Assembly (NCBI GenBank): GCA_039932715.1
Contig: JBDTPN010000008.1
Span: 36,633 to 100,632, forward strand
Reading direction: 5' to 3'
Length of the DNA: 64,000 bases
From: ZC4RG30 sp039932715
GTDB taxonomy: Bacteria > Pseudomonadota > Gammaproteobacteria > Steroidobacterales > Steroidobacteraceae
Shown: one piece after another, positions 23,121 to 31,717 of the stretch
Layout: every line of letters starts with the position of its first letter
Position numbering within the stretch: the stretch's first letter is position 1
Program-made: the position numbers and the translations under genes
The notes under the pieces: generated by a model
Databases searched by the model: none
What the model was told of the DNA's origin: nothing
Seen by the model: only the letters and a program-made list of their open reading frames with translations

Positions 23121-23644
23121 GCAACGCTGCCACCAACGGCTATGAACGCCTTGCACCTGACACTTTGCGCATCGAGCGCGTGCTCGACGCGCCCCCTGAA
23201 ACTGTGTGGCGCTGGCTGGTCGACCCGGCGCTGCGCGAACAGTGGTTCGCCGGTGGCACTGCATGCGACAAGGAAGGCGAGTTCGATCTGGCCTTCGACC
23301 ATGACAAACTCTCGGCAGATGATGTGCCCTCGCCGCCGCAGCACAAAAAGGGCAGCGTAAACCGCGAGCGCGTGCTGCGCGTCGAGGCCCCGCGCCTTCT
23401 GACCTACACCTGGATAGGCGGCAAGCAAGGCCAGGTCAGCTTCGAGCTGTTCCCCGTTGGCCAGAAGACGCGACTGGTGCTGACGCACAGCGGCATCGCC
23501 GGTCCGGCGCCTTATACCAACTTCAGCGGTGGCTGGCTCGCGCATCTGGCGGTGTTGCAGGCGAAGCTTTCGGGCGGCGAGGTCCGCGACTTCTGGGCCC
23601 TGCACAGCAAGATAGTTGCGGAGTTGGCCGCGCAACAAGGCTGA
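23117..23644 (+). CDS. AHSA1/SRPBCC-family protein
   Basis: A 175-residue protein with the START-like helix-grip fold seen in AHSA1 proteins: LRIERVLDAPPETVWRWLVDPALREQWF at the N-terminus, beta strands FELFPVGQKTRLVLTHSGI, and a C-terminal helix (NFSGGWLAHLAVLQAKLSGG). These proteins have a hydrophobic pocket and unknown ligands. They are often repressed by the adjacent ArsR-type protein, whose stop overlaps this start (ATGA). The two probably form a self-regulated pair that responds to a small lipophilic compound. Confidence 0.9.
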   Translation: MSNAATNGYERLAPDTLRIERVLDAPPETVWRWLVDPALREQWFAGGTACDKEGEFDLAFDHDKLSADDVPSPPQHKKGSVNRERVLRVEAPRLLTYTWIGGKQGQVSFELFPVGQKTRLVLTHSGIAGPAPYTNFSGGWLAHLAVLQAKLSGGEVRDFWALHSKIVAELAAQQG

Positions 23645-23666
23645 CCGCTGCGGTAGGCTTGCGTCC

Positions 23667-23867
23667 ATGAGCACGCCTATCGAGCAGATCGAAATCCGCA
23701 TCACTTACCTGGAACAGGCCAACGCTGACTTAAGTGATGTGGTGTACCGACAGCGCCGTGAACTTGAGGCGCTGCGTGCGCAGTTGCTGGAACTGCTGGG
23801 CCGACTGGATTCGAGTCAATCGCAGACGCCCTATTCGCCCGACGACGAGAAGCCACCGCACTATTGA
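23667..23867 (+). CDS. slyX: SlyX family protein
   Basis: A 66-residue protein that starts at ATG 23667. It is almost all coiled coil: IEQIEIRITYLEQANADLSD followed by VVYRQRRELEALRAQLLELL, then a short polar tail ending in DDEKPPHY. Length, the heptad pattern and the His/Tyr-rich tail (SlyX proteins typically end in xEPPPPHY) identify it. The molecular role of SlyX is unknown. TAGGCT lies 7 bp before the ATG with no Shine-Dalgarno, which may mean a leaderless mRNA. It precedes the haem operon. Confidence 0.88.
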   Translation: MSTPIEQIEIRITYLEQANADLSDVVYRQRRELEALRAQLLELLGRLDSSQSQTPYSPDDEKPPHY

Positions 23868-23945
23868 GAGCTCGCGGATGAGAACGATTCTCGACTGACG
23901 CAGCAGTGACAATTGGCCTGTCCGACCTGCCTAGGCTGGCGTTTC

Positions 23946-24938
23946 ATGGCGCTTTCCGACCTCATTGTCCTCAACCGCAAGGGCGCGGCCCCTGCTGCCG
24001 GCGAGGCTGTTGCCGGCGGCCCGCTGCAGTCCGCTTGCGGCATTTCAACTTGCCTGCGCGAAGTCCGGGTGGCAGCAATGCCTGATGAACTGCATCCCAG
24101 CGCTGCAGATTGCACGACTGATGGATTCGAACGATTTCGCGGCGTCGATGCCTACCGCTTCATGTTGCTGCTGGCTTGCGGCCTTGAGAGCGAGATCGCA
24201 GGCGAGACGGAAATCCTGGGACAGATCAAGGGCGCTTGGCGCGAACACGAAAGCGCGGATGCGCAGAGTGCACTGGCGTTGCGTCCCTGGATGCAGCGAC
24301 TGTTGCAGGATACAAAAGAAATCCGCAGTGAATTTGTGACCGGACTGGGCAGCGCCACCTATGGTTCGCTGGTGCGTCGGCTGTTGGGCGCAGAATCCGC
24401 CGGACCGACTCTGCTGCTGGGCGCGGGTCAGCTGGCAGAATCCGTGCTCCCCTATTTGGATTCGGGAAAAGTCCTGCTATGCAACCGTCACGGTGAACGC
24501 GCGCGCGCATTGCTGGCGAAGCAGCGCGCGGCGACTGCGCAACGCATCCAGATTGTCGATGATGGCATTGATGCGGAACTGGCCGCGTGGCGCGAAGCGC
24601 GCAACGTGGTGCTGTGCATCCCCGCTGACCCGGTGTGCGACGAAATACGCGCGCGCGCCTGGCAGCAGCACACTTCCGCAGGTCGCGTATTGCATCTGGG
24701 TCTGGAGTCCGCTGCCGGCACCGCATGGGAAGGCATAAGCGACCTCTGCACACTGCGCGACCTTTTCGCGCTGCGTGACTCCCAGGCCAGCCAGCGCGAA
24801 GCCCTGCTGGCCCGGGCGCGGCGCGCTTGTGCCGACAAGGCACAGCTTGCCCGGCTCGATGACGCCGACGGCTCAAGACCGGGCACCGCCAATCACGGGT
24901 GGGAAGATCTGGCGGTTTTCCAGTCTTTCAGTTACTGA
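23946..24938 (+). CDS. hemA: Short, divergent glutamyl-tRNA reductase (HemA-like)
   Basis: A 330-residue protein. GluTR landmarks are present: the active-site Cys in GISTCLREV (C36; family motif STCNRTE), GLESEIAGETEILGQIKGAW (family GEPQILGQVK), RLLQDTKEIRSEF, and an NADPH-binding Rossmann start LLLGAGQLAESVLPYL followed by LLCNRHGERARALL. Typical HemA is about 420 residues; here the N-terminus is about 14 shorter and the C-terminal dimerisation helices are mostly missing. It would make glutamate-1-semialdehyde from Glu-tRNA, the first step of the C5 pathway. It opens an operon with hemCD, a two-component system, hemE and hemN. It could be a second, specialised copy or the only one. TAGGCT lies 8 bp before ATG 23946. 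Confidence 0.8.
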   Translation: MALSDLIVLNRKGAAPAAGEAVAGGPLQSACGISTCLREVRVAAMPDELHPSAADCTTDGFERFRGVDAYRFMLLLACGLESEIAGETEILGQIKGAWREHESADAQSALALRPWMQRLLQDTKEIRSEFVTGLGSATYGSLVRRLLGAESAGPTLLLGAGQLAESVLPYLDSGKVLLCNRHGERARALLAKQRAATAQRIQIVDDGIDAELAAWREARNVVLCIPADPVCDEIRARAWQQHTSAGRVLHLGLESAAGTAWEGISDLCTLRDLFALRDSQASQREALLARARRACADKAQLARLDDADGSRPGTANHGWEDLAVFQSFSY

Positions 24939-24944
24939 TTAGGG

Positions 24945-26513
24945 ATGTCGACCACACGCCTGCGTCTGGGTACTCGCCGTTCGGCGCTCGCATGGGTGCA
25001 GAGCAGCCAGGTCGCCGCTGCCCTGCGCTCGGCGCACCCCGGACTCGAAGTCGAACTGGTGGGCATCGACACGCGCGGCGACAAGGTGCTCGATGTGCCG
25101 CTGTCGAGCATGGACGGCAAGGAATTCTTCACCGCCGAGATCGATGCCGCGCTGCTGGAGAATCGCGTTGATTTCACGGTTCACTCTCTCAAGGACCTCA
25201 GCCTGGAGCGACCTGCAGGCCTGATTCTGGCCGCAGTGCCAAAGCGTGCCAACCCTCGTGACATTGCGATTTTTGCTGCAGACGTGCCGGCGCGACTGGC
25301 GGCTGGTGCGCGCCTGCGCATTGGCACCTCGTCGCCGCGCCGCGCAGAGCTGTTGCCGCCGTTCTTTGCCAAAGCCTTGCCTCACGCAACGCAAAACTCC
25401 ATTACGCTGGAGAACCTGCGCGGCAATATCGACAGCCGCTTGCGCCGCCTGCTGGAACCACGCGGTTCGGCGCGACAACTCGATGGCCTGGTTCTGGCAT
25501 TTGCCGGTCTGTCGCGTTTGTTCGCGGATACCACCACCGATCGCCAGGGTCGCGCACTGCTGCAGGGAATATTGCAGGACCTGCCCTTCATGGTGCTGCC
25601 GCTGACCGACTCACCCGGTGCACCGGGCCAGGGTGCGCTGGCCATTGAGTGCCGCAGTGACGACGCTGCAACGCGCGCGCTGCTGGCCGCACTCGAGCAT
25701 CCTCCCACCCGCGCCGCGATTGTGCTTGAACGACAGTTGCTGGCGCAGTACGGCGGGGGTTGTCACCAGCGCTTCGGCGCGACCCTGCAGTGGATCAACG
25801 GATTGGGCGGCGTGTTACAGGTTGCCGGTCGCAGCGCCGATGGGACGGACATCGCCGCCCGGCGCTGGCTGCCTGATGTGGTGCTGCCTGCGCCAACCGG
25901 CGCCGTGCATATCTGGGATGGCAGCATTGCCACGCCCACCATGGCCACTTCGCTGGTGGATGCTGCAGCGTTATCGCGGCGTCTCAAATCACCGGCCGTA
26001 TTCCTCGCCCATTCGCGCGCCTTGCCCGGCGATGCAGCCCCTGCGTTGCAGGGACGCTTCGTGTGGACTTCAGGTACAAAGAGCTGGTTCGCTCTAGCCG
26101 CGCAGGGCGTGTGGGTGCATGGCTGTGCAGAAGGACTGGGTGCAGAGGCGGCCGCCGCTGTGATTTCCGAGCCGGTGCTGCGCCTGCCTCCTCCTGCCCA
26201 ATGGGCGGTGCTGACACATGCAGGGGCAGAGGAGCCCTGGCAGAACGGTGGTTGGTCAGGCGCGGATGTAATGGCGACCTACTCCATTGTCGAGGGAAGC
26301 CTTCCCGACAGCGCTTCGCTGCCCACCGCCACGCATGTGTTCTGGCACAGCGTGCAGCAGTTCGAACGTGGTCGCGGCCTGGCCGGCGGCACCGCGCAGC
26401 ATGCGACAGGTCCGGGCAAGACCTTTGATCATGTGCGACGCGCCGGCGTGCGAAACTTGCAGGCATTCCCTTCCGTGGTGGAGTGGCGTGAATGGACAGC
26501 AAGGGCGCGCTGA
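24945..26513 (+). CDS. hemC: Fused porphobilinogen deaminase / uroporphyrinogen-III synthase-like protein
   Basis: A 522-residue protein. Residues 1-300 are HemC: LGTRRSALAWVQSSQVA, the catalytic Asp in HSLKDLSLE, RIGTSSPRRAEL, NIDSRLRRL, GAPGQGALAIECR, and the dipyrromethane-cofactor Cys in YGGGCHQRFGA. The final 220 residues have no HemC counterpart. They look like a divergent HemD (VFLAHSRAL, RFVWTSGTKSWFALA, THVFWHSVQQFERG, HATGPGKTFDHVRRAGV, matching HemD's TSxxAV and GxxTAxxLxxxG pattern). A fused HemC-HemD would convert porphobilinogen to uroporphyrinogen III. It begins 6 bp after hemA, and the next gene begins 22 bp before its end. Confidence 0.88.
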   Translation: MSTTRLRLGTRRSALAWVQSSQVAAALRSAHPGLEVELVGIDTRGDKVLDVPLSSMDGKEFFTAEIDAALLENRVDFTVHSLKDLSLERPAGLILAAVPKRANPRDIAIFAADVPARLAAGARLRIGTSSPRRAELLPPFFAKALPHATQNSITLENLRGNIDSRLRRLLEPRGSARQLDGLVLAFAGLSRLFADTTTDRQGRALLQGILQDLPFMVLPLTDSPGAPGQGALAIECRSDDAATRALLAALEHPPTRAAIVLERQLLAQYGGGCHQRFGATLQWINGLGGVLQVAGRSADGTDIAARRWLPDVVLPAPTGAVHIWDGSIATPTMATSLVDAAALSRRLKSPAVFLAHSRALPGDAAPALQGRFVWTSGTKSWFALAAQGVWVHGCAEGLGAEAAAAVISEPVLRLPPPAQWAVLTHAGAEEPWQNGGWSGADVMATYSIVEGSLPDSASLPTATHVFWHSVQQFERGRGLAGGTAQHATGPGKTFDHVRRAGVRNLQAFPSVVEWREWTARAR

Positions 26514-27445
26514 GCGTGACGCCGATTCGGCAGTCGCGACTGGTCGCGATCCTGGCCGGCGTGTGGCTGATCATCATCCTAGTGCTGGGCTTCTGGTGGG
26601 GCACCCTGCTGCTGCGCCAGTCGGCGCGCATTGCCCAGCTCAGCGTCGCAGCGGGCGTGCCGCAATCCGAGGCCTTCGCCGAGCTGTCACGTACCCAGTA
26701 CATGCTGCAATGGGAATCTGGCTCCTTCCTGTTGTTCCTGCTGACGCTGTCGGCGGCGCTGTTCTGGTTCTACTGGCGCGACATGCAGCGCGCCCGCGGC
26801 ACGCAGGCATTTTTCGCGGCCTTGACGCATGAACTGCGCACGCCACTGACCAGCGTGCGGCTGCAGTCCGAAGCCATCGCGGCGGGCGAACCCACCCAGG
26901 AACTTGTGGATCGCCTGCTGGCCGACACACATCGACTTGAATCGCAAATCGACAAAACGCTGGAACTGGCGCGCATCGAAGGCGGCGGTGCGTTGGCGGA
27001 ACAGGCGATTCGACTGGATCCCTGGCTGGACCGCGTGCTGCGCGGCATCGTGGCGGCATATGGAAATGCCGTGCAACTGGAGCTGACACTGGATCCGGCA
27101 TTGCCCGCAATCCGCGGTGACACCTCGGCGCTGCAGTTGATACTGCGCAACCTTATCGAGAATGCGTCACGGCACGGTGATCGCGACCCCATTTACGTAG
27201 ACGTGAACGTGCACAATGCGGGCGGGCACGTCGAACTGCGATTCGCTGATGACGGTCGCGGCATTGAGGGCGATCCGTCAAAGCTGGGTCGGCTGTTCCA
27301 GCGCGGCAGTTCGTCGCGCGGCACCGGCGTGGGTCTATACCTGGTGCGTGTATTGATGGAACGCATGGGTGGCAAGGTTGAATTTGGCGCCGCGCCGGGC
27401 GGCGGCTTCGCCGCAACATTGCACTTCCAGCGCAGCGCGGACTGA
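26492..27445 (+). CDS. Membrane sensor histidine kinase in the haem operon
   Basis: A 317-residue kinase with two transmembrane helices (about 17-40 and 76-95) around a short periplasmic loop of about 35 residues. HisKA follows TM2 at once, with H113 in FFAALTHELRTPLTSVRL. HATPase motifs are N (LILRNLIENASRHGD), G1 (FADDGRGIEG) and G2 (SRGTGVGLYLVRVLMERMGG). There is no HAMP or PAS domain, so the signal is probably read in the membrane or the small loop. It lies between hemCD and the response regulator and overlaps hemCD by 22 bp, which suggests that it senses a haem- or redox-related cue. No direct evidence shows the ligand. Confidence 0.92.
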   Translation: MDSKGALSVTPIRQSRLVAILAGVWLIIILVLGFWWGTLLLRQSARIAQLSVAAGVPQSEAFAELSRTQYMLQWESGSFLLFLLTLSAALFWFYWRDMQRARGTQAFFAALTHELRTPLTSVRLQSEAIAAGEPTQELVDRLLADTHRLESQIDKTLELARIEGGGALAEQAIRLDPWLDRVLRGIVAAYGNAVQLELTLDPALPAIRGDTSALQLILRNLIENASRHGDRDPIYVDVNVHNAGGHVELRFADDGRGIEGDPSKLGRLFQRGSSSRGTGVGLYLVRVLMERMGGKVEFGAAPGGGFAATLHFQRSAD

Positions 27446-27452
27446 GAACAGG

Positions 27453-28169
27453 TTGAGCGCTCCCCCGGAAACCAGGCTGTTGCTGCTGGAAGACGACGCC
27501 AACGTCGCCGGCACGCTGGCGTCGCGCCTCACTACCGAAGGTTATGCAGTCACTTATGCCAACAGCGTGCGCGCCGCACGTGAGGCACTGGCCGGTCCGG
27601 CATTCCAGGTGGCCATTCTTGATGTGGGGCTGCCCGACGGCAGCGGCTTCGAGGTTGCGCAGACCTTGCGTGATCGCAGCCCGGCAACCGCCGTGCTGTT
27701 TCTGACTGCCTACGGCACCCCGCAAGACAGGATCCGTGGACTGGAACTGGGCGCTGATGACTATGTCACCAAACCCTTCGTCTTCCGCGAACTACTGCTG
27801 CGCATACAGAATGTGCAAAGACGCGCGACTTACCTGCAGCAGCCGGGCGCTGTGCAGGGCGCAACCTCGCGCATTGGCATGGCCGATGTGGACTTCGGTC
27901 GCTTCACGGCACGCGTGGGCGACAAGGTGCATCGCCTCACCCACAAGGAATGCGCTGTGCTCAAGTTGCTGGCCGAGCGCGCCGGCAATGCCGTGACGCG
28001 TGACGAGATACTGGACCGTGCCTGGTCGCCGGACGAATTCCCCACCCAGCGCACCGTCGACAACTTCATCGTTCGCCTGCGCAAGCTGGTGGAACGCGAT
28101 CCATCCAACCCACAAAGCATCCTCAGCGTTCGCGGCGTGGGTTACCAGCTCGAGGCAGGACATGAGTGA
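27453..28169 (+). CDS. OmpR/PhoB-family response regulator in the haem operon
   Basis: A 238-residue regulator. The receiver has RLLLLEDDANVAG, acceptor D57 (AILDVGLPDGSG), the Thr in LFLTAYGT and the Lys in DDYVTKPF. The winged-helix output domain spans about 145-235 (HRLTHKECAVLKLLAERAGN, TVDNFIVRLRKLVE, ILSVRGVGYQL). No ATG precedes the conserved LLLLEDD, so I use the TTG at 27453, 7 bp after the kinase stop. Its stop lies 8 bp into hemE. The probable targets are the haem operon itself or respiratory genes. Confidence 0.92.
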   Translation: MSAPPETRLLLLEDDANVAGTLASRLTTEGYAVTYANSVRAAREALAGPAFQVAILDVGLPDGSGFEVAQTLRDRSPATAVLFLTAYGTPQDRIRGLELGADDYVTKPFVFRELLLRIQNVQRRATYLQQPGAVQGATSRIGMADVDFGRFTARVGDKVHRLTHKECAVLKLLAERAGNAVTRDEILDRAWSPDEFPTQRTVDNFIVRLRKLVERDPSNPQSILSVRGVGYQLEAGHE

Positions 28170-29214
28170 TACCGCATCCGTAACCGCACTGGGCGCAGCC
28201 CTGCGCCGCGCCAATACCGGGCGACCACCGGTGTGGATGATGCGGCAGGCAGGCCGCTATCACTCGCATTACCAGATGCTCAAGCGCCACGCAGATTTCA
28301 TCCAGCTGTGCAAGAACCCGGCGCTGGCGGCCGAGACCGCCATGGGCCCGGTGCACGATTTCAATTTCGATGCGGCCATCCTTTTCTCGGACCTGCTGTT
28401 CCCGCTGGAAGCCATGGGCATGGGGCTGCGTTACGATCCAGGCCCCAAACTCGATTTTCATCTGCGCTCGCCCGCAGACGTGGCCCGGTTGCAGGGCGGC
28501 GCGGCGCTTGCCCAAGGCCTGCAGTTCCAGGCCGATGCCGTCAAACTCACCCGCGCGCGCCTGCGTCGCGACAAGGCACTGATTGGCTTTGTCGGCGGGC
28601 CTTTCACCCTCTATGTCTACGCTGCGGCCGGGTCGCATGAAAACGCGACCCAGGCGCTGACAGGATTGACCGACGGCACCTACGCGGCTTTCAACGACAA
28701 GCTGCTCGACCTGCTGGCGGCCAACATGGCATTGCAGTCGCATGCGGGCGCCGATTGCGTGGCCCTGTTCGACACTGCCGCCGGTGAGATCGATGCCGCC
28801 ACTTATGGCAAGTTCGTGGTGCCGGTGCTGACGGATTTGCTGGCGCGGTTTCGCAAAATCGACCCCATCACACCGGTGACGTATTACTCGCGGGGCACGG
28901 GCCCTGCTTATTGGGACCAGCTTTTCGGGTTGCCTTTCCAGTGCCTGGGCGTGGACTGGCGACATTCGATGCCGGATGTGCTGGCGCGCTATGCGGATCG
29001 CTGGGCCATCCAGGGAAACGTGGATCCGCAATGGCTGCATTTGCCGGCGGCAGAACTTGAACAATGCCTGAGCGAATACTTCGGCGCGATACGCAAGCTG
29101 CCGCCTGAATTGCGTGCGGGCTGGATCTGCGGCCTGGGCCACGGCATCCTGCAGAAGACACCCGAAGCCAACGTGCGGCGCTTCGTCTCGCTGCAGCAAG
29201 AGATCTTCGGGTGA
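28162..29214 (+). CDS. hemE: Uroporphyrinogen decarboxylase
   Basis: A 350-residue protein. The HemE signature PPVWMMRQAGRYHSHYQ is present near the N-terminus (family PVWxMRQAGRYLPEY), then the catalytic Asp region DAAILFSDLLFPLEAMGMGL, the GFVGGPFTLYVYAAAG segment (family GFxGAPWTLA), and C-terminal WAIQGNVDP and AGWICGLGHGILQKTP (family NLGHGI). It removes four acetate carboxyls from uroporphyrinogen III to give coproporphyrinogen III. The ATG overlaps the response regulator stop by 8 bp; the stop overlaps hemN. Confidence 0.95.
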   Translation: MSDTASVTALGAALRRANTGRPPVWMMRQAGRYHSHYQMLKRHADFIQLCKNPALAAETAMGPVHDFNFDAAILFSDLLFPLEAMGMGLRYDPGPKLDFHLRSPADVARLQGGAALAQGLQFQADAVKLTRARLRRDKALIGFVGGPFTLYVYAAAGSHENATQALTGLTDGTYAAFNDKLLDLLAANMALQSHAGADCVALFDTAAGEIDAATYGKFVVPVLTDLLARFRKIDPITPVTYYSRGTGPAYWDQLFGLPFQCLGVDWRHSMPDVLARYADRWAIQGNVDPQWLHLPAAELEQCLSEYFGAIRKLPPELRAGWICGLGHGILQKTPEANVRRFVSLQQEIFG

Positions 29215-30566
29215 TTTCCATCGCGCCCGGCCTGTACGCAAAGTACAACCGGCCGAGCCCGCGCTACACCTGCTACCCGGGCGTGGCCCACTGGGAAGAT
29301 CCGCCTTCCGAAGACCAATGGATACGCCATCTTGATGCCAGCCTCGAGGCCAATGCCACGCTGCGTGGCATTGCCTTGTACGTGCACATTCCCTTCTGCC
29401 AGGCGCTGTGCACGTTTTGTGGCTGCAACATACGCGTGGCGCGCAACCACTCGCTGGCGACGCCGTATGTCCCACGGCTGATTCGCGAGCTGGACCTGTA
29501 TCGCGAGCGTCTGGGGCGCAGCGGCTTCAGTTTGGGCTCGTTGCACCTGGGCGGCGGCACCCCCACTTTCCTGCCTGTGGAGGAACTGCAGCGACTGCTC
29601 AGCGGCATGATGGAAAGGGCGCAGATCCAGCCCGATGCAGTATTGACCGTGGAGGTGGATCCGCGTGTAACGACGCGTGAACACCTGGTGGTGCTGCGTC
29701 GGCACGGCTTCAATCGCGTCAGCATTGGCGTGCAGGATTTCGATCCGCGCGTGCTCGACATCGTCAACCGGCCACAGGAGGAATCCCAGGTTCGCGAGAT
29801 CTTCGACACGGCGCGCGGACTGGGATTCTCGAGCATCAGTGTTGACCTGATCTATGGCCTGCCCCTGCAGACCACCGACAGCATCGAGGTCACGATGGAT
29901 GCGCTGGAACGGCTGCAGCCGGACCAGATCAGCTTTTATCCCTATGCGCCCGTGCCGTGGATCAAACCCAGCCAGCGCCGCTTTACCGAAGCCGATCTGC
30001 CGGAGCGCGATGTGCGTCAGGGGTTGCTTGCGACCGGCCGCCACCGCATGCAGGCCGCAGGTTTCGCGGAAATCGGCCTGGACCAGTACGCGCTGGGCCA
30101 AGACCCGCTGGTGCTGGCTGCTACCCGTGGCACATTGTCACGCAACTTCATGGGCTACAGCGCCAGCCTGAGCATGCCCCTGATCGGTCTTGGCAGCTCG
30201 GCCTTGGGCGACGCTGGCACTGCATTGGCCCAGAACGAGAAGAACCTCATGCGCTACGAAGCGCGCGTTGATCGTGGCGAACTGCCCATTCAGCGCGGCC
30301 ATGTGCTGGATGCACAGGACCTGCAATTGCGCCGGATCATTTCCGACATCGTCACCCGCTTCGCAACCCGTTGGTCAGCGTCCGATCAGCGCACGGAATG
30401 GTTTGGTTTGGCGGCCACGTCGCTGGCCGAACTCCAGCAGGACGGATTGATCGAGCTTGGCCAGGAAGGGCTGCGCGTGACCCAGCGCGGCAGACCATTC
30501 CTGCGCAATATCTGCATGGCGTTTGATGCGCGCTCCCGGCTCACGCTGGGGCCGCTCTGCAACTAA
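29211..30566 (+). CDS. hemN: Oxygen-independent coproporphyrinogen III oxidase
   Basis: A 451-residue radical-SAM enzyme. The 4Fe-4S ligands are C63, C67 and C70 (CQALCTFCGC; HemN has CxxxCxxCxC), and PSPRYTCYP near residue 15 is the HemN-specific N-terminal motif (PRYTSYPT). HLGGGTPTFL, NRVSIGVQDFDPRV, SVDLIYGLPLQT and GLGSSALGD further support HemN proper rather than HemW. It converts coproporphyrinogen III to protoporphyrinogen IX without O2. The start is GTG 29211, overlapping the hemE stop (GTGA). It ends the operon, convergent with the next gene with no gap. Confidence 0.95.
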   Translation: MISIAPGLYAKYNRPSPRYTCYPGVAHWEDPPSEDQWIRHLDASLEANATLRGIALYVHIPFCQALCTFCGCNIRVARNHSLATPYVPRLIRELDLYRERLGRSGFSLGSLHLGGGTPTFLPVEELQRLLSGMMERAQIQPDAVLTVEVDPRVTTREHLVVLRRHGFNRVSIGVQDFDPRVLDIVNRPQEESQVREIFDTARGLGFSSISVDLIYGLPLQTTDSIEVTMDALERLQPDQISFYPYAPVPWIKPSQRRFTEADLPERDVRQGLLATGRHRMQAAGFAEIGLDQYALGQDPLVLAATRGTLSRNFMGYSASLSMPLIGLGSSALGDAGTALAQNEKNLMRYEARVDRGELPIQRGHVLDAQDLQLRRIISDIVTRFATRWSASDQRTEWFGLAATSLAELQQDGLIELGQEGLRVTQRGRPFLRNICMAFDARSRLTLGPLCN

Positions 30567-31010
30567 CTACTTTCTCAGTGCCAGCAGCACTACGCCGGAA
30601 CCTATAAGCAAAATGCCTACCCAGTCCCGGATCACTGGTCTTTCACCCAGAACCAGATAGGCCAGAATCGCCACGAGCACGACGCTTAGCTTGTCTATGG
30701 GCGCTACGCGTGATGCATCGCCCACCTGCAATGCTCGAAAGTAGCAGATCCAGGAAGCGCCAGTGGCCAACGCCGACAGCACGATGAATAGAAACGATCG
30801 TGGAGGAATTGAAAGTGGACTGGACCACTTGCCGCTCAGCCAGACGAAGGGGGCAAGCGTGCAGATAATCACGAGGGTGCGCAACAAGGTTGCGTAATCG
30901 GAATCGACGCCGCGAAGCCCCACCTTGGCGAATATGGCGGTCAGCGCTGCGAAGCAGGCCGACAGCAGCGCCCAAAACAACCAGGTTGAACTCGTCGACA
31001 GGGAAGTCAA
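30567..31010 (-). CDS. Half-size EamA/DMT-type membrane protein
   Basis: A 147-residue protein with about five transmembrane helices: LFWALLSACFAALTAIFAKVG, LRTLVIICTLAPFVWL, SFLFIVLSALATGASWICYF, LSVVLVAILAYLVLGE, and WVGILLIGSGVVLLAL. It covers one EamA repeat; such half-size proteins act as dimers in the drug/metabolite transporter superfamily. The conserved ALQVGDASRVAPIDKLSVV loop agrees with the family. It starts at TTG 31010, overlapping the stop of the upstream ICMT-like gene, and is the last gene of the cmoA operon. The substrate is unknown. Confidence 0.82.
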   Translation of the reverse strand: MTSLSTSSTWLFWALLSACFAALTAIFAKVGLRGVDSDYATLLRTLVIICTLAPFVWLSGKWSSPLSIPPRSFLFIVLSALATGASWICYFRALQVGDASRVAPIDKLSVVLVAILAYLVLGERPVIRDWVGILLIGSGVVLLALRK

Positions 31011-31717
31011 TCCGCAACAATGCGGCGGGAAAGCTTCAGGTAGCGGACGGTAAGGTAAACCACGGCCAGGGCGATGTAGCCGACGAGCAACGCGCGCGCG
31101 ATGTCGCGTCGCCCAATGATGTCTTGATGCGTGGTCATGTGCCAGAAACTCATGAGCATCAGCATGGTAATCCAGCCGAAGGGCGTGGCAAATTCCTTCA
31201 CCAGCACGCGCATCCAGTGAAATGACATGTCCGCCAACGCCTCGCCCATTGCACCCAGTCGTGGCAGCCAGCGCGGCACATCCGCCACGTACTGGGCATA
31301 GGCAGCACCGAATTTCCTGCGCAGGAAGGCTTCCTCAGCCGCGATGATGGCGATGTAGACGAATACGAACAGCGGTATTGCCACCAGCAGGCAGGTCAGC
31401 GAATTGGAGGCCACGGCAAGGCCGGCCATGATCAAAAGGTTGCCCACGTACATGGGGTTGCGGCACACCCGGTAAACCCCTTCGGTCACGAGGTCTTCGG
31501 CATATACGCGCTTGTTGCGCCCGCCGCGGATCACGTATTGGAAACCGATGGTGGCGCCACGCACCATCTGCCCCAGCAGCGCGACGCAGAATCCCAATGC
31601 CACTGCATGCAGCGGATTGGCGAAGAGGTCGCGCCCCGGCAGCAGCACCAGCAACAGGGCCGCCGGAAACAGGCCATTGCGGAAGCGGAACAGGAAATTG
31701 CCGATACTGACGATCAT
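31007..31717 (-). CDS. ICMT/PEMT-like membrane methyltransferase
   Basis: A 236-residue polytopic protein. The SAM-binding ICMT motif is TEGVYRVCRNPMYVGNLLIM (about residues 88-107), followed by AAEEAFLRRKFGAAYAQYVADVPRWLP, the conserved C-terminal glutamate/tyrosine block of this fold. At the C-terminus are two more hydrophobic helices. It probably methylates a lipid or membrane-bound small molecule. It is coupled by ATGA overlap to the CmoA-like gene upstream and to the EamA half-transporter downstream. Confidence 0.85.
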   Translation of the reverse strand: MIVSIGNFLFRFRNGLFPAALLLVLLPGRDLFANPLHAVALGFCVALLGQMVRGATIGFQYVIRGGRNKRVYAEDLVTEGVYRVCRNPMYVGNLLIMAGLAVASNSLTCLLVAIPLFVFVYIAIIAAEEAFLRRKFGAAYAQYVADVPRWLPRLGAMGEALADMSFHWMRVLVKEFATPFGWITMLMLMSFWHMTTHQDIIGRRDIARALLVGYIALAVVYLTVRYLKLSRRIVAD

